This document shows positions 1 to 9,682 of a DNA stretch of 64,000 bases, one piece after another. This DNA comes from Lactobacillus isalae. GTDB lineage: Bacteria > Bacillota > Bacilli > Lactobacillales > Lactobacillaceae. The notes beneath the pieces were generated by a model, which had not been told where the DNA came from, did not search any database, and saw only the letters and a list, made by a program, of their open reading frames with translations. The first letter of the stretch is position 1, and the number at the start of each line of letters is the position of its first letter. The stretch covers positions 186,001-250,000 of the forward strand of contig NZ_OX443569.1 in NCBI RefSeq assembly GCF_947539375.1, written 5' to 3'. Made by a program: the position numbers and the translations under genes.

Positions 1-1
1 A

Positions 2-1108
2 GGCTTGGGTAAACGTGTTGCTTATCTATTTATCAAATCTTTTGGTAAAAGAACAATTGGATTGGCTTATTCACTTTCAACCGTTGAAACTTTGATGGCA
101 ATTGCTATTCCAAGTAATATTGCACGTGTCAACGGCATTATGTACCCAATTATTGATGCCTTATCTAGACAAATGGGGTCAGATCCAAAAGAAGGTACAC
201 AAAGAAAGTTAGGATCATATTTGATTTTTAACGAGTACGAAGTAAATATTGTAACTTCAACTATGTTTTTAACTGGACTAGCTGGAAATATGGTTGCTTT
301 AGGTATTGCTAAAACTCAAGGAATTACTGTTTCATGGATGCAGTGGTTCTTGGCAGCAATTGTTCCCGGACTTATTTCTTTAATTTTAGTACCATTTATT
401 TTGTATAAAATTTATCCACCAGAAGTTAAAGAAACACCCAACGCTAATGCGTGGGCAAGTAAAAAACTTGAAAAAATGGGAAAAATGACACCTGCTGAAA
501 AAATTATGGCTTGTGTATTTGTCTTAGCTTTGCTTTTATGGCTATTAGGCTCAAGTATTGGAATTGATGCAACTTTAGTTGGTTTTATTGCAGTTTCAAT
601 TTTGTTGATTTCAGGTGTAATCACGGTAAAAGATATGCTTGAACAAAAGGGCGCCTGGAGTTTGATTGTATGGTTATCAATTGTGATGCTCATGTCACAA
701 AAATTAATGAAGTTAGGATTTTTCCCTTGGTTTTCAAAGGAATTAGGCCTAATGCTTCATGGCGTTAACTGGGTTTGTGTTTTAGTAATTTTATTCTTAG
801 TTTACTTCTATATTCACTATATGTTTCCATCTATTACTACTCAGAGTTCAGCAGTATTAGCAGGATTTCTTTCAATTGCTCTTGGAGCGGGTGTACCAAA
901 ATTAATGGCGGGCTTAATGCTTGGATTTGCAGGCTCAATCTTTTGTTCAACTACTCCTTATTCAGCTGGACCAGCAGCACTTCTTTCAACTACAGGATAT
1001 GTAAAATCATCAGATTGGTGGAAGTTATCCGCAGTTTTCGGTGTATTTTTTAATATTGTATGGCTCGGTGGCGGTCTGCTTTGGACTAAAATAATTGGTT
1101 TTTGGTAA
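2..1108 (+). CDS. DASS-family dicarboxylate/citrate transporter, 3' part (starts outside window)
   Basis: Membrane symporter or exchanger of the divalent anion:Na+ symporter family, which moves malate, citrate, succinate or 2-oxoglutarate. The visible part is about 368 residues of mostly hydrophobic helices. It contains the S/T-rich hairpin-type segments typical of the family (IPSNIARVNGIMYPI near the start and SITTQSSAV around residue 275, also STTPYSAGP near residue 318). The reading frame is open from the first bases, so the true start lies upstream and roughly a quarter of the protein is missing. A possible TTG at position 5 is not the real start. It is followed 74 bp later by glutaminase in the same direction, so the two may be co-transcribed. 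The substrate cannot be told from the sequence. Confidence 0.85.
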   Translation, partial: GLGKRVAYLFIKSFGKRTIGLAYSLSTVETLMAIAIPSNIARVNGIMYPIIDALSRQMGSDPKEGTQRKLGSYLIFNEYEVNIVTSTMFLTGLAGNMVALGIAKTQGITVSWMQWFLAAIVPGLISLILVPFILYKIYPPEVKETPNANAWASKKLEKMGKMTPAEKIMACVFVLALLLWLLGSSIGIDATLVGFIAVSILLISGVITVKDMLEQKGAWSLIVWLSIVMLMSQKLMKLGFFPWFSKELGLMLHGVNWVCVLVILFLVYFYIHYMFPSITTQSSAVLAGFLSIALGAGVPKLMAGLMLGFAGSIFCSTTPYSAGPAALLSTTGYVKSSDWWKLSAVFGVFFNIVWLGGGLLWTKIIGFW

Positions 1109-1182
1109 AAAATATTTCACCTAATTAATCGAATCATATATGCTTAAAGTGAGAGTGTATTTTTCATAGAAAAGAGATCGCT

Positions 1183-2103
1183 ATGATTCAATTAGAGAAA
1201 TTAGTTGAAAAGAATTTACCTAAAGAAAAGGAAGGCAAGGTTGCTAGCTATATTCCTGCCCTAGCAGAGGTTGATCCTAAGCAATTAGGAGTTGCCCTTT
1301 ATGATTTAGCCGATAATGAAATTGGTGAAGCGGGACAAAGTGAAGTGCGATTTGCAATCGAGAGTATTTCAAAAGTAATCACTTTAATGCTTGCTATAAA
1401 GAAAATGGGGATTCAAGAAGTATTCAAACATGTTGGATCGCGTCAAACTGGTTTTGCCTTTAATTCAATTCTTAATATGGAGATTGAAAAGGCAAAGTAT
1501 CCGCTGAATCCATTTATTAATGCTGGTGCGATTGCTACGACTTCTATGGTAGTAAGCAAGACTGGCGAAGATGCATTTGAAGAAATACTTTCTTTTGCTC
1601 GGGATATTTGTAATGATCCTAATCTTTATTTAGATCAAATAATTTATCATTCAGAAAGAAGAACTGGTAATCTTGACCGTTCACTTGCGTATTATATGGA
1701 ATCTAAGAATATGATGCTTGGAGATTTAATAACGAGCTTGGATACGTACTTTAAGCAATGTTCAATGATGGTGACAGCACGTTCTTTAGCAAATTTAGGA
1801 GCTGTTCTTGCTAATAACGGTGTGAAACCTTGGGATAATAAGAGAATTATTTCTGTTGAGGAAGCAAGATGTATTAAGTCATTGATGATGACAACAGGCC
1901 TGTATAATCAATCGGGAACTTATTCTCGTTTGATTGGAGTTCCAACTAAAAGTGGAGTTGGCGGTGGGTTAATGTCTGCTGCTCCACGTAGATATGGTAT
2001 TGGAATCTTTAGTCCAGCTCTTGATCAGGCTGGCAATAGTGTTGCTGGGTTAGGTTTATTGAAAGATATTGTTGAAGGCTTGGGCTTAGATATTTTTGAT
2101 TAG
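1183..2103 (+). CDS. glsA: Glutaminase
   Basis: Hydrolyses L-glutamine to L-glutamate and ammonia in the cytoplasm. The 306 residues match the usual length of the serine-dependent beta-lactamase-fold glutaminases. The catalytic S-x-x-K motif is visible as S61-I-S-K64. The conserved N-P-F-I-N-A-G-A-I block lies near residues 108-116, and the G-V-G-G-G segment typical of the C-terminal half is at about residue 258. The ATG is preceded by AAAGAGAT, a fair ribosome site. In lactobacilli glutaminase gives ammonia for acid resistance and glutamate for GadC-type exchangers; such exchangers lie in this window at 27-34 kb, but a direct link is inference. A strong terminator follows at once. Confidence 0.95.
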   Translation: MIQLEKLVEKNLPKEKEGKVASYIPALAEVDPKQLGVALYDLADNEIGEAGQSEVRFAIESISKVITLMLAIKKMGIQEVFKHVGSRQTGFAFNSILNMEIEKAKYPLNPFINAGAIATTSMVVSKTGEDAFEEILSFARDICNDPNLYLDQIIYHSERRTGNLDRSLAYYMESKNMMLGDLITSLDTYFKQCSMMVTARSLANLGAVLANNGVKPWDNKRIISVEEARCIKSLMMTTGLYNQSGTYSRLIGVPTKSGVGGGLMSAAPRRYGIGIFSPALDQAGNSVAGLGLLKDIVEGLGLDIFD

Positions 2104-2120
2104 TTAAAAATTTGTATAGA

Positions 2121-2169
2121 AAAAAGCTAAGCGTACTCGCTATTCTTTGCGGGATGCTTAGCTTTTTAT
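2121..2169 (+). terminator. Intrinsic terminator after glsA
   Basis: Arms AAAAAGCTAAGC (2121-2132) and GCTTAGCTTTTT (2156-2167) pair, with a second inner stem CTCGC/GCGGG. The flanking A- and T-runs allow it to act on both strands, so it could also end the AraC gene transcript coming from the right. A near copy lies at 6892-6939. Confidence 0.85.
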
Positions 2170-2212
2170 AGTTCTTCATTTTATGTGTATGATCTAATAA
2201 TAAAATTTGAAT

Positions 2213-3178
2213 TTAATTATTTTTTCTGACTTCACTAGGTTTCATTTGAAATTGTTTCTCAAATTTTTTATAGAAAAATGTCTTATTAGTAAAACCAACG
2301 TTGGTTAGAATATCTGATATAGACTTGTTGGTAGTGAGTAATTGGTTGTAAGCGATAGATAATCTCTTTTTTATGAGAACTTGTGAGAAAGTTTGTCCTA
2401 GTCTTTCTGAAAACAAATTACTTAAATAATTTTTATTGTAATTATATTTTTCAGCTACTTGGGTTAGAGAAATATAGTTATAGTTTTCCATTATTTCATG
2501 TAAAAGAATCAATAATATGTCGTTCTCAGTATGTTGTGTTGAAAATTTAGAAGTAGTTTGAATATTACGATAGAGTAGCAGAAAGTACGTATTAGTTAGA
2601 TTAGCTAATATTTCTGTACTATATTCTTTAGGAAAATAATATTCTTCAATAATTATATTAGTTAATTTTTTTAAAGAATCATCAATATTTTTGTGACGAA
2701 AAACTAGAAAATTAGATTTCAAGATTGTAGTAAGAAAGACCTGTTTTAAATAATCATGATCTTGCTGAATTAAGTTTTGAAAATCAGACTTTTGACTATT
2801 AAAAATTATATTGACCATTAAATCATTTTTATCGAGAGGTGCTATTGAGTGAATAGCACCTTTATTTAATAGAAGTAAATCTCCCTTCTTTAGTACTATA
2901 AATTCGTTGTTAACCTTTTCTTTTACTGTTCCTTGCAAAACATAATTTAATTCTAAAAATGTATGCATATGAGTTGGATAAGGAGCAAATCTATTGTGTT
3001 TTTTAACATATATACTTTGATTTTTAAATAAATTTGAAGTTAGTACTGGGATTTTTTGTTGTTTTTGGATAGAAAATTGGAGTTCTTTTGGTATATCACT
3101 GTGAAATTTATGGTCTCGAAGCTGTTCTATTTCAATTGGAGATGGCTCAAGTAAAAGATCTAGTAATTTAGTATTCAT
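2213..3178 (-). CDS. AraC-family transcriptional regulator with cupin sensor domain
   Basis: DNA-binding regulator of 321 residues. The N-terminal part (about residues 60-150) is a cupin-like sugar-sensing fold with the typical H-x-H-x-x-x-E line (THMHTFLELNYVL) and a following D-L-L-L-L-N-K-G-A-I-H segment. The last 100 residues hold two helix-turn-helix units (around LTQVAEKYNYNKNYLSNLF and SISDILTNVGFTNKTFFYKKF), ending in the AraC signature F-x-x-x-P-S-E-V-R. It is divergent from the EIIC/rhamnosidase pair, with 121 bp between the start codons, so it is the probable activator of that operon. Which sugar it senses is not shown; a rhamnosyl or galactosyl compound is the natural guess. Confidence 0.9.
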   Translation of the reverse strand: MNTKLLDLLLEPSPIEIEQLRDHKFHSDIPKELQFSIQKQQKIPVLTSNLFKNQSIYVKKHNRFAPYPTHMHTFLELNYVLQGTVKEKVNNEFIVLKKGDLLLLNKGAIHSIAPLDKNDLMVNIIFNSQKSDFQNLIQQDHDYLKQVFLTTILKSNFLVFRHKNIDDSLKKLTNIIIEEYYFPKEYSTEILANLTNTYFLLLYRNIQTTSKFSTQHTENDILLILLHEIMENYNYISLTQVAEKYNYNKNYLSNLFSERLGQTFSQVLIKKRLSIAYNQLLTTNKSISDILTNVGFTNKTFFYKKFEKQFQMKPSEVRKNN

Positions 3179-3299
3179 AATTAAAACCTGTATATTTGAT
3201 ACTTTTATATAAAATTTATGTCATTGTTCTCTCTATATAATACCGCTTACAATAGTAATTGAACCAGTTAAGGAATAAAGATCTTAGGGGGAAGAGAAT

Positions 3300-4571
3300 A
3301 TGAATACAGGAAAAATTCAGCAAAAGCTCGGAAAAATTACGAGTTTCTTTAATTCGAATGTTTATATTCAAGCAATTAAAGATGGGATGCTGGCATACGT
3401 TCCATTCACAATTATTGCATCTGTATTTTTGATAATAGGAACGTTTCCAATACCTGCAGTTGCGCAATGGATGGCTTCATTGTTTCATTTAACGACCGCT
3501 CAATTTGCTGCTAAATTAAACATTGTAAATGATGCAAGTTTAGTAATTGGTGGATTAATTGTTTTGATAGCAATTTCTAAAAACTTAGCTGATCAAATGA
3601 AATTAGACATGATGCCTGTAATATTAACAACTTTAGTGGCCTTTTTTATTTTGACGCCTTATCAGCAAGATAAAGCGGGTAATAATTTATTAAACGTTGC
3701 TCATGTCGGTGCTCAATCAATTTTTCTAGCCATTATTGTAGCTATTCTTGCTGCTATTATATATAGATGGGTTGCTAGGAAAGGTATAACAATTAAATTA
3801 CCTAGTTCAGTTCCACCAGCAGTTTCAAAACCATTTGAATCAATCGTTCCATCATTAGCTGTAATTACAACTTTTTGGATTATTAGATTATGTTTAGATC
3901 AGTTTTCTGGAAAAAGTGCCCTTGATTTGATTAATGTCTTTTTGGGAACGCCATTAAAGGCGATTGGTGGATCATTAATCGGAGTATTATTAGCTAAAAC
4001 TTTTGCACAGTTTTTATGGTTCTTTGGTATTCATGGAGATAGTATTGTAAATGGTGTAATGACACCAGTATTGCAGGTATTACAAGATCAAAATAAAACA
4101 GCTACTTTAGCACATCACACTGCTCCAAATATTATTTGTCAAAGCTTTTGGGATCAATATGTTCAAATTGGTGTTATTGGTGCAATTATAGCTATTGCTA
4201 TTGTCGCTCATAGTGCAAGGTATAAAGCATTAAAGAAAGTAGCTTTAGTTCCTTACATTTTTAATATTGGTGAGCCTACCTTATTTGGTATTCCTTTAAT
4301 GTTAGATATTACATATTTTGTTCCACTTGTATTTAGTAACGCTGCTGCAATTATTATTTCATATACTGCATTTGCATTGAAGTTAGTTCCAGTGCCTAGT
4401 GGCTTAGTACAAGTTCCATGGACCACTCCTGTATTAGTTAGTGGATTTCTAGTAACCGGTAGTTGGACTGGAGCTTTATTACAATTGATAGATGTAATTG
4501 TAGTAACTTTAATTTGGATTCCTTTTGTAAAAATTGCTGATAGAAAAATTTTGGCTAAGGAAGGAGAATAA
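3300..4571 (+). CDS. PTS EIIC component, lactose/cellobiose (Lac) family
   Basis: Membrane permease part of a phosphotransferase system. Its 423 residues show about ten hydrophobic helices and the family hallmarks: the conserved LPSSVPPAVSKPFESIVP segment around residues 169-186, the F-G-I-H-G-D motif near residue 245, and N-I-G-E-P-T-L-F-G-I-P near residue 322. A strong GGGGGAAG ribosome site precedes the ATG. No IIA or IIB gene is nearby, so it must borrow phosphoryl-transfer partners from elsewhere in the genome. The stop is 4 bp from the start of the rhamnosidase gene, so the two are clearly one operon. A TATAAT-like -10 is at 3236-3241 without a good -35, which fits an activator-dependent promoter under the divergent AraC gene. 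Confidence 0.93.
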   Translation: MNTGKIQQKLGKITSFFNSNVYIQAIKDGMLAYVPFTIIASVFLIIGTFPIPAVAQWMASLFHLTTAQFAAKLNIVNDASLVIGGLIVLIAISKNLADQMKLDMMPVILTTLVAFFILTPYQQDKAGNNLLNVAHVGAQSIFLAIIVAILAAIIYRWVARKGITIKLPSSVPPAVSKPFESIVPSLAVITTFWIIRLCLDQFSGKSALDLINVFLGTPLKAIGGSLIGVLLAKTFAQFLWFFGIHGDSIVNGVMTPVLQVLQDQNKTATLAHHTAPNIICQSFWDQYVQIGVIGAIIAIAIVAHSARYKALKKVALVPYIFNIGEPTLFGIPLMLDITYFVPLVFSNAAAIIISYTAFALKLVPVPSGLVQVPWTTPVLVSGFLVTGSWTGALLQLIDVIVVTLIWIPFVKIADRKILAKEGE

Positions 4572-4575
4572 ATAT

Positions 4576-6825
4576 ATGAGCATTTTTGATGGTAAATGGT
4601 TAACTAGGCGACATGTTGATTATGGAAAGAATGCAGCTAACTATTATCAAAAAAATCCAACTATAAAATATTTCAAAAAATTTAATCTAGCACAGGTTAA
4701 ACAGACAAAGTTAAGAATATGCGCGTTGGGCTATTATGTTGCTTATGTTAATGGAAAACTTGTAACACAAGATGTCTTGAATAATGAATGGACGTATTAC
4801 TCAAAATGTAAATATTTTGACGAGTATGATGTTACGAATTTAATTCATATTGGAGAAAATAAAGTAGAAATTGAATTAGGTAGTGGAATGTATAATCCAT
4901 TTCCTTTGCTATTTTTTGCGAAACATAATTTAAGAGAAGGAATAAAAGATACCGGTGAGCCAAAATTTATATTAAATTTACTAGCAGATGATAAAGTTTT
5001 ACTAACCACGGATCGTACTTGGAAGGCAGTAACTGGAAACAGAATATTTAATAATTTATATATGGGTGAATATGTAGACTCCCACTATCAAGGACAGAAG
5101 ATACAAATTAAAACTATATCTTTATCTCAACATGATCTAAGTTCATTCAAAAAAAGTTTTATTCCTAAAGTACGAGAATTCGATTCTTTACCGGTAAAAA
5201 ATATGAGCGAAAGCTCAAAAAGCTTAATAGTAGATTTTGGCGAAACCATCTCTGGCTTTTTAAAAATTAAAATTAATAGTAAAGATACGAAAAAAGTAAT
5301 TTTTAGATATTGTGAAACTAAAAAAGATGGAAAGTTAGACTACGCGACATCATTTGCTGGAGGAATTGGAGCTATTGAAGGTGTGAGTGGTGGTCCAGGA
5401 GCACCGAAAAAAATTTATGAAGAAGATCGGCTCGCTGTTTATCCAGGTACGACGGATTTTAAAAATGAATTTACGTATCATTCTTTTCGATATATTGAAA
5501 TTTTGGGCCTATCTCCTAGAGAAATTGTAGATATATTTGCTATTCCGGTTCATACTAATTTAGCTCGAATAAGTGATGTAAAGACAAATGATAAATTTTT
5601 AAATACTTTATATCATGTAGGTGTTACAACGAGATTGAACAATGTCCACGGAATTTTTGAGGACTGTGCTAGAGAACGTTTGCAGTATGGAGGAGACATA
5701 GTTGAATTGTTGACATCTATGCTTTTTACATTCGATCTAAGCAGATTTAATAGAAAAGTGATTCTTGATTTTGTTTATGGTCAAACAATAGCGGGTGGTA
5801 TCCCTGAAACAGCACCTTATGTGGGAATAGAAAGTCAAGGTACCGGCCGAGGAGAAGGTCCTTTGCTTTGGCAGCTGGTACTTCCGTATATGTTGTATAA
5901 AGATTATCAATTTTATGAGGATAAGAGTTGGTTAAATACCTATTATTCAACAATAAAAAAGCAATATGAATATTTAATGAGCTGGAATTTATCTGATTTA
6001 GCTCAAAGATGCATTGGTGATCACGGAAGCCCAATTATTACTGGTTTTTATGATTCAACTCCAGATAAGATTTTTGTAGGTTATTGTACAATTCTTATGT
6101 TTAATGAACTTAAGTTAAAGATAAATCATATATTAGGTAAAGAAACTATTAATTTAAGTAATGAGAATAAAGCAATAAGAAAGAGAATAGAAAAATTATA
6201 TTTAAATAATGATGGTTCATTTGGTCAAGGGACTCAAACGTCATATGCTTTTGCATTAGCACTTAATTTAGGTGATCGAAAGAAATTAGAAAGAGGATTA
6301 GTTCAAAAAATTAAAGAAAATCGAAAATTATTTAATTGTGGTATTTTTGGACAATCATTATTGTATACTGAGCTTCACAAGATGGGAGAAGATAGTATTG
6401 TTTATGACTGGCTAATCCAAGGTAGTGAAGTAGGATTTAAATCAATGCTTAAGAGTGGAGATCAAGTTTTAAAAGAAAAACTCAGAAATAATGAAACTTC
6501 TGATTCTGCTAATCATGCAATGTTTGCGAGTTATCTAAAATGGTATTATGAAGCTCTTGGTGGAATTTGTGTTGATGAATATGCAGAAGGATTTGACAAA
6601 ATAAAAATCAATCCATATTTAACACCCAAGATTTCAAATATAAATACATCACTCAATACAATTCATGGTTTGATCAAAACGTCAACTAAATTTGAAGACT
6701 CAGTATTTTTATATCAAGTAAAGCTTCCACGGAAAATTAAATATACAGTATCCGATAAATTGAAAAAATCTGAGTGTCAGAAAATAGTAAAAAATAAGGA
6801 AGTAATTTTAAAATTTAAGATTTAA
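4576..6825 (+). CDS. GH78-type alpha-L-rhamnosidase
   Basis: Intracellular glycosidase that would release terminal L-rhamnose from oligosaccharides or glycosides. The protein is 749 residues with no signal peptide. An N-terminal beta-sandwich region (about 1-330) precedes an alpha/alpha-barrel. The barrel contains a D-C-x-R-E-R-x-x-x-G-G-D block from D363, which corresponds to the acidic catalytic loop of GH78 enzymes (usually DCPQRDERLGWTGD). The start chosen is ATG 4576, 4 bp after the EIIC stop and behind AAGGAGA; the longer upstream frame inside EIIC has no ribosome site. Coupling to a PTS permease suggests that the substrate may arrive phosphorylated, for example a rutinose-like disaccharide. 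That last point is inference. Rare TTA/ATA-rich codon use matches the neighbouring sugar genes. Confidence 0.85.
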   Translation: MSIFDGKWLTRRHVDYGKNAANYYQKNPTIKYFKKFNLAQVKQTKLRICALGYYVAYVNGKLVTQDVLNNEWTYYSKCKYFDEYDVTNLIHIGENKVEIELGSGMYNPFPLLFFAKHNLREGIKDTGEPKFILNLLADDKVLLTTDRTWKAVTGNRIFNNLYMGEYVDSHYQGQKIQIKTISLSQHDLSSFKKSFIPKVREFDSLPVKNMSESSKSLIVDFGETISGFLKIKINSKDTKKVIFRYCETKKDGKLDYATSFAGGIGAIEGVSGGPGAPKKIYEEDRLAVYPGTTDFKNEFTYHSFRYIEILGLSPREIVDIFAIPVHTNLARISDVKTNDKFLNTLYHVGVTTRLNNVHGIFEDCARERLQYGGDIVELLTSMLFTFDLSRFNRKVILDFVYGQTIAGGIPETAPYVGIESQGTGRGEGPLLWQLVLPYMLYKDYQFYEDKSWLNTYYSTIKKQYEYLMSWNLSDLAQRCIGDHGSPIITGFYDSTPDKIFVGYCTILMFNELKLKINHILGKETINLSNENKAIRKRIEKLYLNNDGSFGQGTQTSYAFALALNLGDRKKLERGLVQKIKENRKLFNCGIFGQSLLYTELHKMGEDSIVYDWLIQGSEVGFKSMLKSGDQVLKEKLRNNETSDSANHAMFASYLKWYYEALGGICVDEYAEGFDKIKINPYLTPKISNINTSLNTIHGLIKTSTKFEDSVFLYQVKLPRKIKYTVSDKLKKSECQKIVKNKEVILKFKI

Positions 6826-6891
6826 AGCTTTTAAAATTAGATGTATGCATATTTAAATCAGAAAGATGTTAACTAAAATCTATATTGATCT

Positions 6892-6940
6892 AAAAAAGCT
6901 AAGCTTTCTCGCTTTTTTTGCGGGAGGCTTAGCTTTTTTA
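6892..6940 (+). terminator. Intrinsic terminator after the rhamnosidase gene
   Basis: AAAAAAGCTAAGC pairs with GCTTAGCTTTTTTA, enclosing an inner CTCGC/GCGGG stem. It is a near copy of the terminator at 2121-2169, including the loop. The rest of the 304-bp gap before the GH42 gene holds a cre site and AT-rich DNA; no further gene is seen. Confidence 0.85.
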
Positions 6941-7053
6941 TTATGCGGTTAAAAGAAATTATAAATATAAAAATGATCAAATCACAACATTTATTTGATA
7001 AAGTTCTGGTATTTATATCAATCAAAATAATAGATAATAATTATAGATATCAA

Positions 7054-7067
7054 TGAAAGCGCTTAAA
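7054..7067 (+). promoter_or_regulatory. cre site (CcpA operator) upstream of the GH42 operon
   Basis: TGAAAGCGCTTAAA matches 12 of 14 positions of the palindromic catabolite-responsive element TGAAAGCGCTTTCA. It lies 63 bp before the GH42 start, which suits glucose repression of the galactosidase-transporter-esterase operon. Confidence 0.7.
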
Positions 7068-7129
7068 TCAAAAGGATATCAAAAATAATTTAGCAATAAA
7101 AAGATGTTTTTGAGAAAGGAGAGAAAAAT

Positions 7130-9682
7130 TTGAAAATATTTTTTATACAAAATAATGACAATATTGTGATAAATCCATCACGTATTTTGGATTTAATTAA
7201 GCAAAAATTTTCTCCCTCAAGTAATTTTGAAATAAAGAGTTTAACGTATAAAGGCAACAAATGGAAAAAAACTGATATTAATCAAGATGATGTTGTTATC
7301 CTAGGATTAGGTCATTTATTTAACCCAGAATATGTAAGAGGTGATATAAAAGCTCAAGTTAGTTATTTCTTGAAGAAAAAAGTTAAAGTCGCTCTTGCAA
7401 CAGAGTATCGTTATTTTAATTATTATCAAAATTATTTTGATAAAGATTCCGATGGAATGGCTATTCATAATCTAGCCTGGAAAAATAGATTACCGGTTTT
7501 AGATGTATACAGTTTTCTTAATTCATGGTATTTAAGTGATGTTAGAAAACAGAGTGATTTAGAATCCGTTAAATATAGCGATAATGAACAGCAACTCAAG
7601 TCAGGTATAAAGCAACAATTATTTGAAAATTTTATTTCTAATTGGTTATATCGTAAATTTATTAAACCTAATCGCTCTCAATACTTATATGGAGCCTCAA
7701 TTTATCCTGAAGTATGGAGTGATGAAATCAATGAAGAAGATATGGACCATATGGAAAAGATTGGTTTTAATACGGTTCGAATTGGTGAATTTTTCTGGAG
7801 TAAATTAGAACCAGAAGAAAATCACTATAATATGGAATATCTTCGAAACTTATTAGAGAAATTAAAGAGGCATCATCTTAATGTGATCTTGGGAATTCCA
7901 TCCCCAACTCCCCCTCGATGGTTTACTCTACATTATCCAGAAGCGAGAATAGTTAACAAAGACGGTCAAGTTGATGAGCATGGTTCAAGACAGCATGTTT
8001 GTACGAATAATTTGATTTTTAGAAAGAAGGTTTATGGGTTAACTAAGAAAATCACGAAGGTAGTTAATGAATTTGATAATATAGTCGCTATTCAAATTGA
8101 TAATGAATATAAGTGTCACGTTGATCAATGTTTCTGTAAGTCATGTCAGAAATTATGGCCGAGGTGGCTAAAAGAAAAGTATGGAACAATTGATAATTTG
8201 AATAAATCTTGGGGCACAGATCTATGGAGTGAAAGATATCCAAGTTTTGATTCAGTAGTTATGCCAACTGAAACGCCCTTTACGCATAATACAGGTTTAG
8301 AAAATACTTTTGCTGATTTTACCGCAGATACAATTAATGATTTTGCTTCAGGTACAATTCAAATACTAATTGCTAATACTCAAGTGCCGATAACTCATAA
8401 TTCTTCAATGAATTTTAACTTGAATAATTTTGAATTGTTTAATCAATTAGATATTGCGGGATACGACACTTATCCTAGGTTTGATCAATATTGGAACTTC
8501 CCTATTAATTTAGATTTATTTAGAAATATTAAAAATAACAACAACTTTTACTTATTAGAGACATGTACTTCTCATGTTGGATATATTGGTAACTATGTTT
8601 CGCCTTATCCTAAAGGATATCTTCCGACAGAAGTATTCCTGGGATATGCGGCTGGATTAAATTCAATTTTATATTGGCCATACAGAGCCCAACGTGTCGG
8701 AGTTGAACAAACGCATAGTGCAGTTGTTACACAAGCAGGAGCCCCAGATTTAGGTTATGACGATGTTTTGAAAGGTCAAAGAATTTTAAATAAGATAAAG
8801 CCAATTTTAGAAAAAACTACTATTAAAAAATCTAAAGTAGCCATTATTTATTCTGATGAAACAAAACGTAGAATGAATACCGAATCTGGTGGAATGTATC
8901 AATATCGCTCAATCTTTACCAAAGTATACGAAGCAATTACAAGACGTGGAATATCAGTTGAAGTAATTCAGCAAAATGCAGATTTTAATAAGTTTAATTG
9001 TATTCTTGCTCCGTATATTCGCTCAGTTGATGAAAAATTATTAACTAAATTCAAGGATTTTACAGAAAAAGGTGGACAGTTAATTTTAGGACCTTTGACA
9101 GGAGATAGAACCTTTGAAGGAAATTGGCACAATAATGATAATGGCTTAGGGCAACTAGGAATTTGGCTAGGTGTAAAAAATGTCGTCCAATATCTTTCTA
9201 GTGAAGAAAAGACCGCTGCTCGAGTTCAAATAGGCGAAAAAGAGGACAGGTTTGATGGCTTAGTTACTTTATTTGATACTAATCATGAAATACAAGAAGT
9301 AAAGACAGTCGCCCCTGTAGCAGGAAAGAGATCAATTACTTATCAAAATAAAAATGTAATCTACATAGGTGGAATGCCAGAAGATTGTATGAAAAGTTGT
9401 TTTTGGGATTATGTAATTAATAAATATATTAAACCAAACAGTGAGCAAATTGTTGAACAAATGGATGATGGTATCTATAAATATGAACGAGAAAATGATG
9501 AATTTGTGTATATATTTATTGCCAATATGTCTGATAAAGGTAGGGATATTCGAGTAGATAAAGAAAAAATACTTAACGAAAATAATGAAGAAATAGGTGT
9601 AGGATTACATAAATTTGAACCATACACATATCAAATTTTTAAATTCAGAAAGAGAGGAAATAAATATGGATGCAATGAGTGA
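7130..9682 (+). CDS. GH42 beta-galactosidase with an extra N-terminal domain
   Basis: Cytoplasmic beta-galactosidase, probably acting on galactosyl oligosaccharides such as galactan side chains. The GH42 barrel begins near residue 187 (YLYGASIYPEVW). The acid/base is E326 in I-D-N-E and the likely nucleophile is E477 in Y-L-L-E. The zinc-binding cysteines C291, C334, C336 and C339 are all present. The trimerisation-type domain follows from about residue 590, and a short C-terminal beta domain ends it. Usual GH42 enzymes have about 660-690 residues; this one has 850 because of some 185 extra N-terminal residues. The frame has no ATG there: the start is TTG 7130 behind GAAAGGAGAG. The extension has a D-V-V-I-L-G-L-G strand and a P-V-L-D-V-Y strand, vaguely like an SGNH-hydrolase fold lacking clear catalytic residues. 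The 3' end overlaps the transporter gene by 17 bp. Confidence 0.9.
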   Translation: MKIFFIQNNDNIVINPSRILDLIKQKFSPSSNFEIKSLTYKGNKWKKTDINQDDVVILGLGHLFNPEYVRGDIKAQVSYFLKKKVKVALATEYRYFNYYQNYFDKDSDGMAIHNLAWKNRLPVLDVYSFLNSWYLSDVRKQSDLESVKYSDNEQQLKSGIKQQLFENFISNWLYRKFIKPNRSQYLYGASIYPEVWSDEINEEDMDHMEKIGFNTVRIGEFFWSKLEPEENHYNMEYLRNLLEKLKRHHLNVILGIPSPTPPRWFTLHYPEARIVNKDGQVDEHGSRQHVCTNNLIFRKKVYGLTKKITKVVNEFDNIVAIQIDNEYKCHVDQCFCKSCQKLWPRWLKEKYGTIDNLNKSWGTDLWSERYPSFDSVVMPTETPFTHNTGLENTFADFTADTINDFASGTIQILIANTQVPITHNSSMNFNLNNFELFNQLDIAGYDTYPRFDQYWNFPINLDLFRNIKNNNNFYLLETCTSHVGYIGNYVSPYPKGYLPTEVFLGYAAGLNSILYWPYRAQRVGVEQTHSAVVTQAGAPDLGYDDVLKGQRILNKIKPILEKTTIKKSKVAIIYSDETKRRMNTESGGMYQYRSIFTKVYEAITRRGISVEVIQQNADFNKFNCILAPYIRSVDEKLLTKFKDFTEKGGQLILGPLTGDRTFEGNWHNNDNGLGQLGIWLGVKNVVQYLSSEEKTAARVQIGEKEDRFDGLVTLFDTNHEIQEVKTVAPVAGKRSITYQNKNVIYIGGMPEDCMKSCFWDYVINKYIKPNSEQIVEQMDDGIYKYERENDEFVYIFIANMSDKGRDIRVDKEKILNENNEEIGVGLHKFEPYTYQIFKFRKRGNKYGCNE

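Noticed and set aside
1109-1182. Promoter for glsA between the DASS gene and glsA
   Set aside because: No convincing -35/-10 pair with proper spacing was found; co-transcription is as likely.
3216-3467. Small minus-strand frame of 83 residues across the AraC/EIIC promoter region
   Set aside because: It overlaps the start of EIIC in antisense, has no ribosome site and no recognisable content.
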